From: Odiellus spinosus | Taxonomy: Eukaryota > Arthropoda > Arachnida > Opiliones > Phalangiidae | NCBI GenBank assembly: GCA_963920705.1 | Contig: OY987226.1 | Span: forward strand, 17,575,100-17,639,099 | Direction of reading: 5' to 3' | DNA length: 64,000 nucleotides | Part shown: one piece after another, positions 37,101-48,651 of the stretch | How the letters are laid out: every line of letters begins with the position of its first letter | Position numbering within the stretch: position 1 is the stretch's first letter | The notes under the pieces: model-generated | What the model was told of the DNA's origin: nothing | What the model saw: the letters and a program-made list of their open reading frames with translations, nothing else | Databases searched by the model: none | Translations under genes and position numbers: made by a program

Positions 37101-40100
37101 AAGCTGAAGGCTGATACTCTTACGTACTCGAAAGAAAGCCGACTAAAGCGATACTATGGTTAGAAAAGGGAAGCCAATTAATGGAACTCTTTTTAGGCCC
37201 TTTTAAAGGGCATATCTGCTCTAGAATCTGTCCCTTAAAATCATCTTCTCTTACGCAAACAGCCTGGTTTTAGCTGTACAATTTGTTATCGCCAACGTAG
37301 TCTGCTAAGTGAAAAAGAAGGCGAACACGGTTCCTTTTAAAGTCACCGTCTTTTCTCGCTAGCAGACGACATTGACAGTAAAAAAATGTACAGACCAAAG
37401 CCAGGATGTGTGTATAATGGGCGATGATTTTGAAGGGTCAGATTTTCGAGCAGATCAGGCCTTTATTAGACAACCCCGCTTAGAAGACCAACGCCTCTAG
37501 CCTTTCTGCTCTATTCCGCGTAGTTCGGTGGACAATCTAACTGATCTCTGACTGCGAGGGAGATGCAAGGTGGCACGCGATGGACTATGGTCATAATCAT
37601 TTTGATTTTCAATACGCTCGATGTTAGGCTTTCTTTTATTTCTTTATGGGTTTGTTTTCTGGATTTCTGAGAAATAGACGAGGAATCCACGTTTGCGCCT
37701 GTTGAAGATTCGTACTGGTCTATATGGTTTTATCCCACGGGATTCAACCACACCCTAACTCTATTAAATCAGACACTATATATGTAGGGTTATTGGGGAC
37801 GCGACTATCCAACCCAAACCATCTGCTCAGTATTAGGTCTTACAGCTTCGAGTCGGGAGTAACGACACACTTTTTTATAGAAGAATTTGGTCATGTTTTT
37901 CTTTTTTTGGGCGCGTCCATAAAGTATCGAGTGAGTTTATTGTGAATTATACTAATTTATATTATATTCGTTAAAATTTTAAAATTGGATTAGCTTCAAA
38001 CAAGCTAAAAACTGGCGAGAAAAATCCCTAAACACTTGATTAAAAAAATCTCCATGCATAAATAAAATTCCTACCACCCCCCAAAATAACTTCGCCAAAA
38101 CACTCAAACACAACATATAACCACATACTTGCATATGCTGATGACCGTGGTTCCAAGCGCTTTAGAAGTCATTTCTATTTTGTAGTACTTTAAAGGGACT
38201 ATCTGCGATTTTTAAATCCCCTTTAAAGTCGCCTCCTTAGCAGACGATGGAAGCAGCATAAGGGAAGAGTATTTTACATGGGCCAAATTTCAAAGCAGAA
38301 AGGGCCTTTAAAGGACGTTGATATGGTCAACGTCATCTGCTAAGCTATAAATGAAGACGACTTTAAAGGGATTTAAAAATCGGAGATAGTCCCTTTAAAT
38401 TCCAAACTCAGTGAAATCTGTTGTACAAATAAATCAAAAATGAGTTCCCCCTCATCATGGACGTCAAGAGATGCCTTGACCAAAAACCATGGTCTTTGTT
38501 TAATTGAAATTAAGAATATTAGGAACTCAAAAATGAATAATTTGTGAAATTATTATCTGTCGTAGGGTTCAAAAAAGGTTCCGAGAATTGGATCCAAAAA
38601 CTGTACCACAAGTTATGACCGGAGACGAAGCTCACACCGTTGTCGTGCCTTTAGAGAGAGTCGAAAAAATGCCAGAATTAAGGGTAAATAATCAGTACTT
38701 ATAATTAATTAAATTAAAAATTCAAACGACCCAGTAACTGGGCTTTAAAACTATGCCAAAGTTTCGTAAATTTAATCTATACGCTTCTGAAATAATTCAA
38801 ACAAAAGGTCGCATAGTGAATATAAACAGGAGTAAGGGAGCTTGATTATGTTACTCCTGATATAAATTATTAATGAAAGGAAGAAACGAAGTTATTATTT
38901 GGACTTTGCAATCTTATCCAACGCGTGGTCCTTCGCATTTATTTGAATCGAAAAAGGACCCCCATTTTGGTTAAGTCAAATAATGGTTACTACAAAGTTA
39001 CAAATGAAACTCCCACGCTTTCAGAGAAACCGTTCAACAAATCAAACTTTAATAAGTTTTCTCCAAATACGTAGAATTTCTGCCTTCCCACGCGTAAACC
39101 TCGACATATATCTGTGATGCACTACCGTATAACTCTATCCTGTAGCGCTTCGTAAATATCTAAAGAATGATTATATTATTAATTAATTAATTCGCTTATT
39201 ATTTTATTCGCAGGAAAACCCATTCAGAAAACGTATTTGTCAAGTTTTCTCGCACGACGGAAGCGGAAATATGACTTTCGACGATTTCCTCGATATGTTT
39301 TCCGTTTTTAGCGAGCAAGCACCCAGGGATATTAAAGTCGTCTACGCTTTTCGAATATACGGTATGTTAGAGGTTAGACCTAAAGCCCCGTTTTCAATCA
39401 AGTTTTTCAAGCTTAACCGCTTCCGCTTTTAAAAGATAAGCTCATACCAAATTCATTCTGATTTGGTTAGTCACTTGAAGCTTGACAACGTGGATTAAAA
39501 GGAGAATTTAACCTAACAACAAGGGTTTTTTATCGATTCCTTATCGTTTAAATAGGCCTAATCTAACAGTAAAAAAATAAATATTAAACTAGATATAAAT
39601 TTACCCTTAAAATAGGCTTAGCTGGATTCATGAAGATATCCTGAACTCTCCGTATAAGGTTTAGCAACCAATGATATTGTTCGATGGCTCTTACATGGGG
39701 AATGCAGGATCTCCATGATCATGTTCGCTAGTCTTTATACGGGTAGTTCAGGATATATCCATGAATCCTGCTAAGCCTATTTTGATGGTAAGTTTTAAAT
39801 TTATTTCTAGTTTAATACTCGTTTGTAATTTTTTTACTGTTGGATTAGGACTTGTTGTTAAGTTGCTTTCTCTCTTTAAACGAAAAGTTTTATTTAAGCT
39901 TCAACTTTGATTTGACGCAAAAGCTCGATTCTTGGCCAACAAAAATCTAATTGAAAACGTCCCTTTAGGAGTATAGCAATAAACGCAAAATTTAATTTCG
40001 AGACGAAATCTAACATTTACAATCTATTTTAAATTAGATTTCGACGGAGATCAGTTTATCGGAACGAACGACATAGAACAAGCCGTGATTGGATTAGCGG

Positions 40101-41106
40101 GTACCGAATTAACCCCCGAGGAAATCAAATTGGTCGCTGAAAAAGTTTTAGACGAAGCCGACGTCGATGACGATGGCAAATTGTCTTTCATGGAGTTTGA
40201 ACACGCCATCTCCAGAGCACCCGATTTCTTGGGGTAAATTTCGACGTTCATTTTATTATTATTATTTTTTTTATAATTTGCGTCTTCTTAAAACTTTACG
40301 GGTAATATCATTACGCGATAAAAGCACTGACGTACACGTTATGAATAAATAAAATGTAAATTAAAGGGCAGGTTTGATTAGCGAAAATTAAAAAAAACTC
40401 CATCGAAAATACAAAAGCCCCTGAATGGGATCTTCTCATTATACTTATACGCTCCAAGGCTAAAACACTTTTACAGGCGTCAGGTAGTAAATACATTAGA
40501 GCCTCAGCCCCTGTATCGGTACTTCATTCCTAGTCCTAAAGCGCGCCAGGCAAAACATCTAAGAAAGCAGTAGGTTCTAATTACTCTTAAAGTGAGAATG
40601 CAGCCTAACAATAAGTGTTTTTTATCGATTCCTTATCGTTTAAATAGGCCTAATCCACCAGTAAAAAAATTACAAACGAAAATTTAACTATAAATAAATT
40701 TCAAACTTACCCGGAAATAAGCTACCAATCGAATGTTATTGGAAGTTTCATGGAGATTTCGACTTAACAACGGGCCTTTGCTCATTGGTCGCTGACTCAT
40801 CAATGCGAAGAAATTCAGGATCGCCATGAATCCAGCTAAGCCTATTTTCTAAGCCTACTTGAAAAAACTTGAAATCCACTTAACTTTGAAAACCAAATTG
40901 ACTTTAGGCGTTTACAAAAAAGAGGTGGAAATATTTTATCACCTTTCCCTTGTTTTAATTTGTCGGTAAGTTAGGCAACAAGGCTTATATCCCTTTTATA
41001 TTTATATATTAATTCCTGATAGTAAGAAATAGATTCAAAGACAGGTAAAAAAATTAAAAAAGTTTTTTTTCATTTTCTTTTCAGGTCTTTTCATATCAGA
41101 ATATAA
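34167..41106 (+). CDS. Calcium- and integrin-binding protein, CIB2/CIB3 type, 6 exons, 189 aa
   Basis: Small EF-hand protein that binds Ca2+/Mg2+ and partner tails; vertebrate CIB2 and CIB3 bind TMC channel subunits and integrins. Exons: 34167-34217, 35092-35126, 38566-38683, 39214-39361, 40038-40233, 41085-41106. The N-terminus MGNK matches CIB2/CIB3 exactly and presents Gly2 for possible myristoylation. Next come [29 protein letters not shown] and [22 protein letters not shown]-hand 3 is [12 protein letters not shown] (residues 118-129), with Asp rather than Glu at loop position 12, as in other CIBs. EF-hand 4 is [12 protein letters not shown] (159-170). The ending APDFLGSFHIRI is almost the vertebrate CIB2/3 ending; its last exon codes only seven residues. 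EF-hands 1 and 2 lack a full set of ligands, as usual. Orthology to CIB2 versus CIB3 cannot be decided here. Confidence 0.95.
34619..34716. mobile_element. Short GGAAACTTGGAG-family fragment in CIB intron 1
   Basis: Follows TTAA (34615-34618) with AGGGAAACTT and ends AGCTCCAAGTTTCCCT then TAAA (one T lost). Only the right-hand part of the family remains, including TTTCTGGCATATTGATTCC. The preceding 40 bases resemble the right end of the AGGGACTATC family. Confidence 0.65.
37193..37465. mobile_element. Degenerate AGGG-family repeat in CIB intron 2
   Basis: Shares CTAGCAGACGACATTGACAG and the surrounding TTTTAAAGTCACC/GCAGATCAGGCC words with the elements at 17653-17818 and 38194-38394. Ends are not sharp. 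Confidence 0.5.
38194..38394. mobile_element. TTAA-flanked foldback MITE, AGGGACTATCTGCG family, CIB intron 2
   Basis: TTAA at 38190-38193 and 38395-38398. The left arm AGGGACTATCTGCGATTTTT returns inverted at the right end with one mismatch, and the inverse match continues through the CAGACGA/TCATCTG region. An internal TTTAAAGG at about 38319 marks where a single unit would end, so this looks like a unit plus an inverted partial copy. Confidence 0.8.
39499..39875. mobile_element. Long-arm TTAA foldback element in CIB intron 4
   Basis: TTAA at 39495-39498 and 39876-39879. Nearly the whole element is two inverse arms: AACCTAACAACAAG, CCTAATC, CAGTAAAAAAAT, AATAGGCTTAGC and GGATTCATG on the left return as inverse sequence on the right (CATGAATCC, GCTAAGCCTATT, ATTTTTTTACTG, GGATTAGG, CTTGTTGTTAAG). 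The end is a variant of AGGGAGAATGCAGC. No open frame. Confidence 0.85.
40591..40865. mobile_element. Partial copy of the AGGGAGAATGCAGC family in CIB intron 5
   Basis: Follows TTAA (40587-40590) with AGTGAGAATGCAGCCTAACA, then shares TTTTATCGATTCCTTATCG and the CAGTAAAAAAATTAC block with the element at 39.5 kb. The right terminus is missing after CAGCTAAGCCTATTT. Confidence 0.7.
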
Positions 41107-42154
41107 AATTGAGCGCGGATCATTTTTAAAACCATGTGATATTTAAAACGAAAAAAAAAAAAAAAAAAAAGACCTATTCGTTATTTACAACGTTAAGCGA
41201 AAAACGAATTACCAATTTACGATAAAAGTTTAATTAAGGCGGTCGCCGCTTTTCCCAAGAAATTAATCTTGACCGTATATGATCGTTGTCGGGTGTACTC
41301 GGGTCCAAAGATTTCCACGCGAAATAACCACCGTATAAGGCCAATGGCCAATATTTAAAAAATATCCCAAAAAATATATCAAGAATATATATCGTGCGAG
41401 TCATGTAAAATATTTATAGTTATTCTTTATAATAAAAACCAATGTTTTAGTGTTTAAAAATTAGTTTTTTTCATTATTTTTGATGTTAATAGCTGTGGCA
41501 GCCGCACTTGATTCAGTCAAATCTCTACATTTTTACCAGTGCCTTTTAATCCCAATTAAAATTAATTTTTTCATCATTTTTGATGTTAATAGCTACGGCA
41601 GCCGCACTTGATTCAGTCAAATCTCTACATTTTTAGTTCTGCGATGCAAGGGACATGTCATCGAAAGAGTCGCTTTTAATGTTATTTCAATGGGAAAATG
41701 GAGCGTTTTGATTGGCTAAAGGTCGAATTTTTGAAATTGCATTACAGATGATGATAGGCCCATAACATTGAACGCTGTCGCGTTCACTGAATTTCAAATT
41801 AATCTAGGGAATGTCTAATTTCTAATGGTGCAATTGATTTATGCCTAGTCGGACAAGTCAAGTCGGACAGGTCGGACAAGTCAAGTCGGACAGGTCGGAC
41901 AAATCGAAACAACCTTTAAAAAAGGCCTTCTTTCTTCTTGTGCTATCGGTTTATGCCTTGGTGATAGTAGAGAAAGGTTAAGACTATTTTAAGATAGAGA
42001 GTTATTTCTGGAATTTTCCTCCATTTCTATCAGTGGCGGAATAATCTTTAACGAGTGGTCAACTTTATAATTTTTCATTAATTTAGGGAATGTCTTCTTT
42101 TTAATGGTGATATGGTTTTGTCTTGGTGATAGTAGAGTGCTATTTATATAATAA
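41107..42154. other. Downstream flank of CIB
   Basis: A likely CIB poly(A) signal lies at 41431-41436. Then come two direct copies of ATTTTTGATGTTAATAGCT with GGCAGCCGCACTTGATTCAG (about 41476-41528 and 41577-41628), and short GTCGGACAGGTCGGACAA repeats at about 41848-41903. No gene recognised. Confidence 0.5.
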
Positions 42155-42691
42155 TAATAAAAATTATTATTTCATCTTCTCGTTTGTAAACTTATTCAAA
42201 TCGAGTCTATTTTTTTTTAATTTAATATTTCAAATTTTTCCTTTTTCATTTAAGCTAAAATTCTATTGATATTTTTGCCATAAACTTAAATATTTAATTG
42301 GATTGAGTAATTAAAGCTCCAAATTAAAAAAAAATATTTATAAAGGTGAATTAGGAGACAATTTTATGTACAATACTTTGATTCTGTTCAAATCTAGGAA
42401 ATATAAATACGTATTTTAGTATAATTTAATTAAAATTAATGATCAAAATTATTCTTAAGATATTTATTTTGAACAATAAATTTTAAAGATATTTACATAA
42501 TTTTAGTTATTTTTAAAAACCGAAAAGCTCGCGCTTGCTTCGTATTACCGTAATTTTTACAATTGAGTATTAAACGTGTTTAGAAAAACACGTGTATCTT
42601 TCTCTAAAATATTTAAACGTAATAAATTTATTGTTTACTTTAAATTTTAATACTTTAACCAAAAAAAAATTTATGTTTTTGGAGTAGTTTC

Positions 42692-42732
<41 letters not shown>

Positions 42733-43925
42733 ATAGAAGCTTGGAAGCACCATTTACTAATTATAATTATATTTAATCTAATTTCAAATTAAACTTAAAT
42801 ATCTATTGCACAACTCCTTTTTCAAAAATGTGAAATAAAATTTAAATGACTAAATTTACAAAATATCAGGTCGCAAGTCAAGGGTATTTGACTTAATTAT
42901 TTATGAGCAATTAAAAGTCTTAATAAATCTCGATTAAAATATAGGAGAACTATAGTTACTATAATTAGTGTCGTTAATTACTAATTATCGTAATCATAAT
43001 ATATGCTTTATATATATATACAAACTAAAAATTGAGATTATTTCCAAAATAAACTTAAAATGTCACTGATGGGTTTAAAGTTGCCTAAGGCAATTTACGA
43101 ACATGCAACTTTTTAATACGGATAGCTATTATAGGAATATTTGTTATTTAAACCTAAATACTGTAATTTGGATAATACTAATAATGTTTCATTAAAAACT
43201 TTACGATTTAATAAACTATCATAATATATCTCAATAAAAATGACAACTATATCTGGCCATATCATGTCTACTAAACAAATTAGATAATTAATTTACCATG
43301 AATTTCCATGAAATATTTTATAATATAAAAAGTCAGAAATTAGCTTGAAGCAAAAATATTTTCCTAGAATTTCCATGAAAGTTAATATATCATGATAAAA
43401 ATCGTATTTTTCATGAAAATTGATATACCGTCATGGAATTTTCATTAAAAATCAACACCATGATAAAATCATACATTTCTATGAAAAATTAATACCATAA
43501 TAAAATCACACATTTTCCATGATCAATTATATATCATGTTAAAATCATACATGTTGCATGATAAAGTTCTACATGATAAAATCATGAATTTTAATTAAAA
43601 ATAATATACCATGATAAAACATGAATTTTTTATTAAAAATTATATAACATGATAAAATCATGAATTTTCCATGAAAATTATAAATCATGTTAAAATCATA
43701 CATTTTGCATGATATTATAAACCATGAAAAAGTCATACACTTTCCATTAAAAACTATATACCATGATAAAATCATGAATTTTTAACCGTTTTAGTTAAAA
43801 CATAAGGTACCATGATAAAACATGAATTTTTCATTAAAAATTAAATAACATAATAAAATCATGAATTTTTCATTAAAATATAATATACCATGATAAAATC
43901 AAGAATTTTCCATGAAAATTATTCG
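42155..43925. repeat. Duplicated block, copy A
   Basis: Matches 48652-50400 in the same orientation with only scattered differences (for example the shared ATTATTTCATCTTCTCGTTT start and AAGCTTGGAAGCACCATTTA). Copy A has a long A-run at about 42692-42731 where copy B has about ten. Ends in an array of CATGATAAAATCATG-type units (43375-43925). No gene seen. Confidence 0.85.
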
Positions 43926-44239
43926 CGTTACTTGGTCTACAAATACTTTAGAACCTTCAAAATTCTGATATTTTTTAAAAGAAAATTGACCTTGCTTATT
44001 TTACTCGATATTCATTTAAATTTAATTCATTATAAAGCAAATTTTTGCTGACTCTGTTTCTCAAAATTCGTACCCTCGTTGGAATTTTGAATTAAGTGTG
44101 ATTCTTCAACTTTATCTTGGTAAGAAGTATATTTTTGATTTGAGTTATTGGTTTAATGTATTCATTGTTTAATTGAAAATTATTTATTTTTATTTCCAAA
44201 CTTCGTCTTCCACCAATGCCGTAAATTTTAATATTTTAG

Positions 44240-44451
44240 GCATGGTTAGGTTACATCACGTGGGTGTTTTTGGCTGTCGGAGAGGTACATTTTGGTTTCC
44301 CAACTTGTTTGAATTTGAAATGTAGCGAATAATTAATCAAGTCTAGGTATTTTTAATATGGGAAGTATTTAACAAACATCTTTATTATTTTTAGATGGCT
44401 TATTATAAAAGAACTCCATTCATGGACAATGGAACAAATGATATGTGGAGT
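44240..44451 (+). other. Two candidate exons of an unidentified membrane protein
   Basis: After an acceptor, 44240-44284 encodes AWLGYITWVFLAVGE and ends at GTACAT. After a second acceptor, 44396-44451 encodes MAYYKRTPFMDNGTNDMW and ends at GTAAGT; the phases fit (0 then 0). A phase-compatible hydrophobic exon ending in TGA might start at 48364. I do not recognise the family, and in such AT-rich DNA this could be chance. Confidence 0.2.
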
Positions 44452-44455
44452 AAGT

Positions 44456-45050
44456 CTAGGTATTTTTAATATGGGATATATCTATAAAAATATATGGACA
44501 ACAATAAAAATCACGAATGGCGTACAGTTTCATATGGGGGATAAGCAATATACGTTTCATTGAAAAATTAGACCTATTTAAAAGTTGTTTTTCAACTATA
44601 TCTTGATGTAAGAAAAGATAATCTTCAATATCAGGAAATGAACGTAATTTTCTAACATTAGGGCCTGAGGTATAATAGTACACATCTCCTATACGAGAAA
44701 CTTGAGATCTAAGGAATACCACTTCCCTATGCCAACCATAAGAAAAAGGTTTTAACAAAGGACTATCAATTTCTCCCATATCTGTAGCTACAACAGGGTC
44801 AGTATTAACTATATACAAGGGGTTGTTGATCAACTACTGGATTTGAAACAACCGGTATCTCCTCTATAAGGGGATTCGAAAATCTGACTCTTGACCTTAA
44901 ATTATACCGGGGAGGTTCCTCATTCTCACTTCCACTAGAAGGTTCCTCGATAATTATAGAGCTACCTATTTGATTAAAATTTCTTTGATTCACTTCAGTT
45001 TCGGGCGAGGGGTCAAACACTCGCGAACTCGGGTGTACAAAATGTTTCAA
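44456..45050 (-). pseudogene. Methyl-CpG-binding-domain reading frame with a frame break
   Basis: Two overlapping minus-strand frames read as one protein interrupted by a one-base shift near 44805-44833. The upstream part has PPRYNLRSRVRF and many Ser/Glu. The downstream part reads PFSYGWHREVVFLRSQ, then GDVYYYTSGPNVRKLRSF and IEDYLF, the standard order of an MBD fold (GW-REV-R, DVYYY, KLRS, YL), followed by NFSMKRILL. MBD proteins read methylated CpG or tether chromatin complexes. I see no clear splice pair that repairs the frame, so a decayed copy, a missed short intron or a sequencing error are all possible. The N-terminal and C-terminal limits are uncertain. Confidence 0.45.
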
Positions 45051-46025
45051 CTCTTAGCGCTACCGAAGCTGGACTTAAATGAACTACCCCCTCGGTTTTG
45101 GGTTAATCAGAAGTTTAATTTTAGGAGCGTTTAATTGTATTTAAATTAATTAACTTAGAAGCCCGGATTCCCTCCAACAATACAGTTAAGTACGTTTTTT
45201 CCCCTGATATCTGATTGGTCCGATTTTAAAGGTTTAATTAAACTTAAGTACGAGCAAAATTAAATCTAGAAATGAAATAAAACTTAATTAGTAATAACTG
45301 CTAATTTTACAGGGCAATACTAGAGATTAAATTAGCCAAAGGGTTAAGAGTAATAAAACACATGTGGGAAATTTAGGAGGAAATTCTATTACGTGGGAAA
45401 AATAAACTCGCCATTTCTTTTGAAGTAAAACAGTTGGAAGAATTTAACATCTTCGATCACGTACGCCCTTAATTACTTTAAAAGAAATGACTCTTTTTTG
45501 TTAACGATGATAATATAACGTTAAGCCATTACTAATTACCATTTCAATGGCTTAAATTCAATTATCCAGACAAAAATTATAAACATTTTTGAGCAAAGAG
45601 CATTCATTTATACGAATTTGAAGAAATATCTCCAACAAAACTAACCAGGGTGTTGGGCAAGTACTACTTTCTATCGTATAATATTAACATAACGTATAAA
45701 TCCGCCTTTACTTATAACCTTATGTCAACTCAATTTGAAATATATAAATACAAAGATATATATTTAAAATTGGTATAATTATATACACGCTTTGAACTTG
45801 GGGAAATACTCTTGAATGAAAAAACGAGTTTTTGATTTATGACTTTAGAAATGGCATCTTAAAAGGGAGAATGAACTATAGTTTTTAATATTTGTGGGCG
45901 TGGGAAATAAATTACAATTAATTATAACAAACCTAAAAATTTGAATTAATTGAATTTTGCTAATTAAAATAAATAAAACTAAAATTCTAAAACCAAATTA
46001 AACGTTTAAATTGATTAACTGTTTA
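45051..46025. other. Stretch without recognised features
   Basis: AT-rich. Holds a solitary TTAAAAGGGAGAATGAAC word near 45858 resembling the end of the AGGGAGAATGCAGC family. No exon recognised. Confidence 0.3.
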
Positions 46026-46660
46026 CAGGGTTTGCACAGTTTTTCACATTTAAATTCCCTGACCTTTCCAGGCTTTTCCCTGACCAGAATCAGACAAATT
46101 CTTAAAACAATACACTAAAAAGTAACTTTTTCATTGGAACTATAGGAACTTATCTTAGTTATGAAGAAAGAGTTACTTTTTAGGACCAAAAAAACATTTT
46201 GATGGAAAATGCGCCTTTACTAACGACCCCTATAAGAAAATGCACACTCCTTAGGTACGTACCTAGAGAAAACTTCGCCTTCCCGACTTAACTTTAGTTC
46301 AGGAGGAAGTTTTACATTAGTTCTCCATTGAAAACGCGCTTTTACGAACGACCCCTATAAGAAAATATAAACTCCTTAGGCTTGTACCTTAGGAGCAACT
46401 TTTTTTGATCTCCCCCGACTTAACTCTATTTAAGGGGGAGGTTTTATACTGGTCACACCTGTGGATCTGCGCGCTCGTCTGTATGTCACTTTCGGGATTT
46501 TTCCCTGACCTATTGGGCCAATCTTCAAATTCCCTGACCTTTCTCCGCCCATTTAAGCTCATTTTGAAATTCCCAGACTTTTCCCTGATCTATTGGTTGA
46601 ATTTTAGTCGAATTTCCAAATTCCCAGACTTTTCCCTGAACTGTTGGGCCAATTTCCAGG
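46026..46660. mobile_element. Degenerate TTCCCTGAC element with inserted tandem duplication
   Basis: Starts CAGGGTTTGCACAG and contains TTCCCTGACCTTTCC repeats like the element at 15.4 kb, but lacks a clear right end. Its middle is interrupted at about 46206-46458 by two copies of a roughly 125-base unit, each containing CGACCCCTATAAGAAAAT and CTCCTTAGG. Confidence 0.6.
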
Positions 46661-47472
46661 GAACCTCGTGAGAGTTTTGAGAGCAATTTTATTAACTTTT
46701 GCTTATAGTTTAGAGCCATGATTTTTATTTACAAAGAGGTTTGGATCAAAGCAAGGTGGGTCATGTCAATAAAAATGCGGCTGTTTTTTTTTATTTGAGA
46801 AATTTTGGGAGGGAAAAAGGTGAAAAGAAAATGGATATTTCTCACTTTTAGGCCCAACTTTCCACTCTTTTGCGTTCGAAACTGCCCTGTGGACAGTGGT
46901 CCACAGAGCTCTCTGCTTACAATAGAATGAATTTTATATATTTGCAGAGGTGCTTTACCATTTTACAAAGAAAGTACTCTTTGAGAGCTTGTCTCGTAAC
47001 TTAGTTTTGGAAACATTCCTGAGGTATTTTAATTTTAATAATTAACAATGCTCGATTGTAAGCAGCTCTAAAACTCAAGTTCTTTTGGGAGAGAACTAGT
47101 TGCGTCTAGAACGATATCGGAGGTATCGGTTATTTATAATAATAAAAATTTAGACGTTAAGAGTCTAGAACAGCTACAAGTTTGTAATTAACCCGGCCAT
47201 AAAATACAATTCCTTTTCTCGTTTAAGAAGATTAGGAACCGGCATTCGAGGCAGATTTTTAAGAGCGATCTTTGAGAAGAGATGTTTCAGATAGTTACGG
47301 GGTTTTTGGGGCAAAGAACAATGGGATGAATAATGAAAAAAATATTTGGTGATGCTTGTTTTGGTTGACCAAAAGAAATCCTCCATTTCTAACCCCCATT
47401 TTGGCAATCCTAGTCTTATGGAAGAAACTTATTTTCAGCGGAAAAGAGGGCCAAGATACTAGCAAGACCAAA

Positions 47473-47846
47473 TTCCGTAAGAAGTCTGAGCAGAAGCCGA
47501 TGAAACCCTCCTTTGAAGTCTATTACTCCCGGGTCTTGTCTACCCCTCTCTGTATGGGTTAGTTTCAAAAAGCGCGATTGGTACGCCTCCTAACGGTAGA
47601 TATTTTCGGAGCGGGAGTTCGTCGAGCGAATATCTCTAGCAGCCTTGGAGTTCGTCAAAAAAACGTCGTCGTTTGTGGAGAGAGAAAATTTCCAATTTTC
47701 CGTAGACAGGGGGGTATGAAGTACGACCCCTCCGATCTCGTAAAATTGGGAATTTTACCCATACAGAGAGGCGCGCTATATGGAACATTAGAGTAGTAGA
47801 CTTCAAAGGAGGGTTTCATCGGCTTCTGGTCTGAGGTATTACGGAA
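47473..47846. mobile_element. Foldback element with arms of about 50 bases
   Basis: Left arm TTCCGTAA...CAGAAGCCGATGAAACCCTC (47473-47523) returns inverted at 47796-47846; 32 bases are perfect. The interior open frame has no known homology. No target duplication identified. Confidence 0.8.
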
Positions 47847-47928
47847 GCCAATTACGAGCGCGATATGATTACACCCAGGACAGCGTATATATAACTCAAC
47901 ATAGCTTCCCCCAAGCTACGACCCCTTA

Positions 47929-48168
47929 AATAGGCCTAATACACCAGTAAAAAAAATTACAAACGAATATTTAAATAGAAATAAATTTCAAACTTACCCG
48001 AAAAATAGGCTTAGCTGTGAATTTCTTCGCATTGATGGGTCAGCGACCAATAAAATGCTATTGGATGTCTCATGGAGATTTCGCCTTAACAACGGGCCTT
48101 TGCTCATTGGTCTCTGACCCATCAATACAAATCTCCATGAATCCAGCTAAGCCTACTTTTTAGGCGGT
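47929..48168. mobile_element. Partial copy of the AGGGAGAATGCAGC family
   Basis: Shares the CAGTAAAAAAAATTACAAACG, ATAGGCTTAGC and GGGCCTTTGCTCATTGGTC blocks with the copy at 40.6 kb, and ends in the inverse CAGCTAAGCCTACTT. Both termini are worn. Confidence 0.65.
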
Positions 48169-48651
48169 TACAACCGTAAGCGATGTAGACATTTTATCAT
48201 TAACTTCTTGTTTTGATTTGTCGGAAAGTTTCTCAACTTATCATTTTGGTGTAGCTAAAAACCATCTAATCAATTGAAAATAGCCAATCAAAACAACAGT
48301 ATTATTTTAAAAACAAATTTAATATCTTTAATTATCTTTTTTTTTTTCTTTTTTTTTTTTCAGTCCTTATACAGGAATCTTATTTCATACGAATTTTGTT
48401 AATATTTTTTCTCCGTTTATTGTATGTATTATTTGTTCAGTTTATGGGGGAAGTTGGTGTTATAATCAGTTGAAATTTCCTGTTTTTATTTAAATGGAAA
48501 ATATTAAGTGAATGTTTTGAATTTGTTTTTAAATGTACAATATATGGAAGCCTATACTTATTCCACAAGTACCTAAAATTATAAACTTTTGTTCTGGTTT
48601 TAATTTTTCATACAAACACCAAATATTACCGTAAAAATTTCGAAGGCCAAG

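Noticed and set aside
47578-47796. 72-codon plus-strand frame
   Set aside because: Lies wholly inside a foldback element and has no known similarity.
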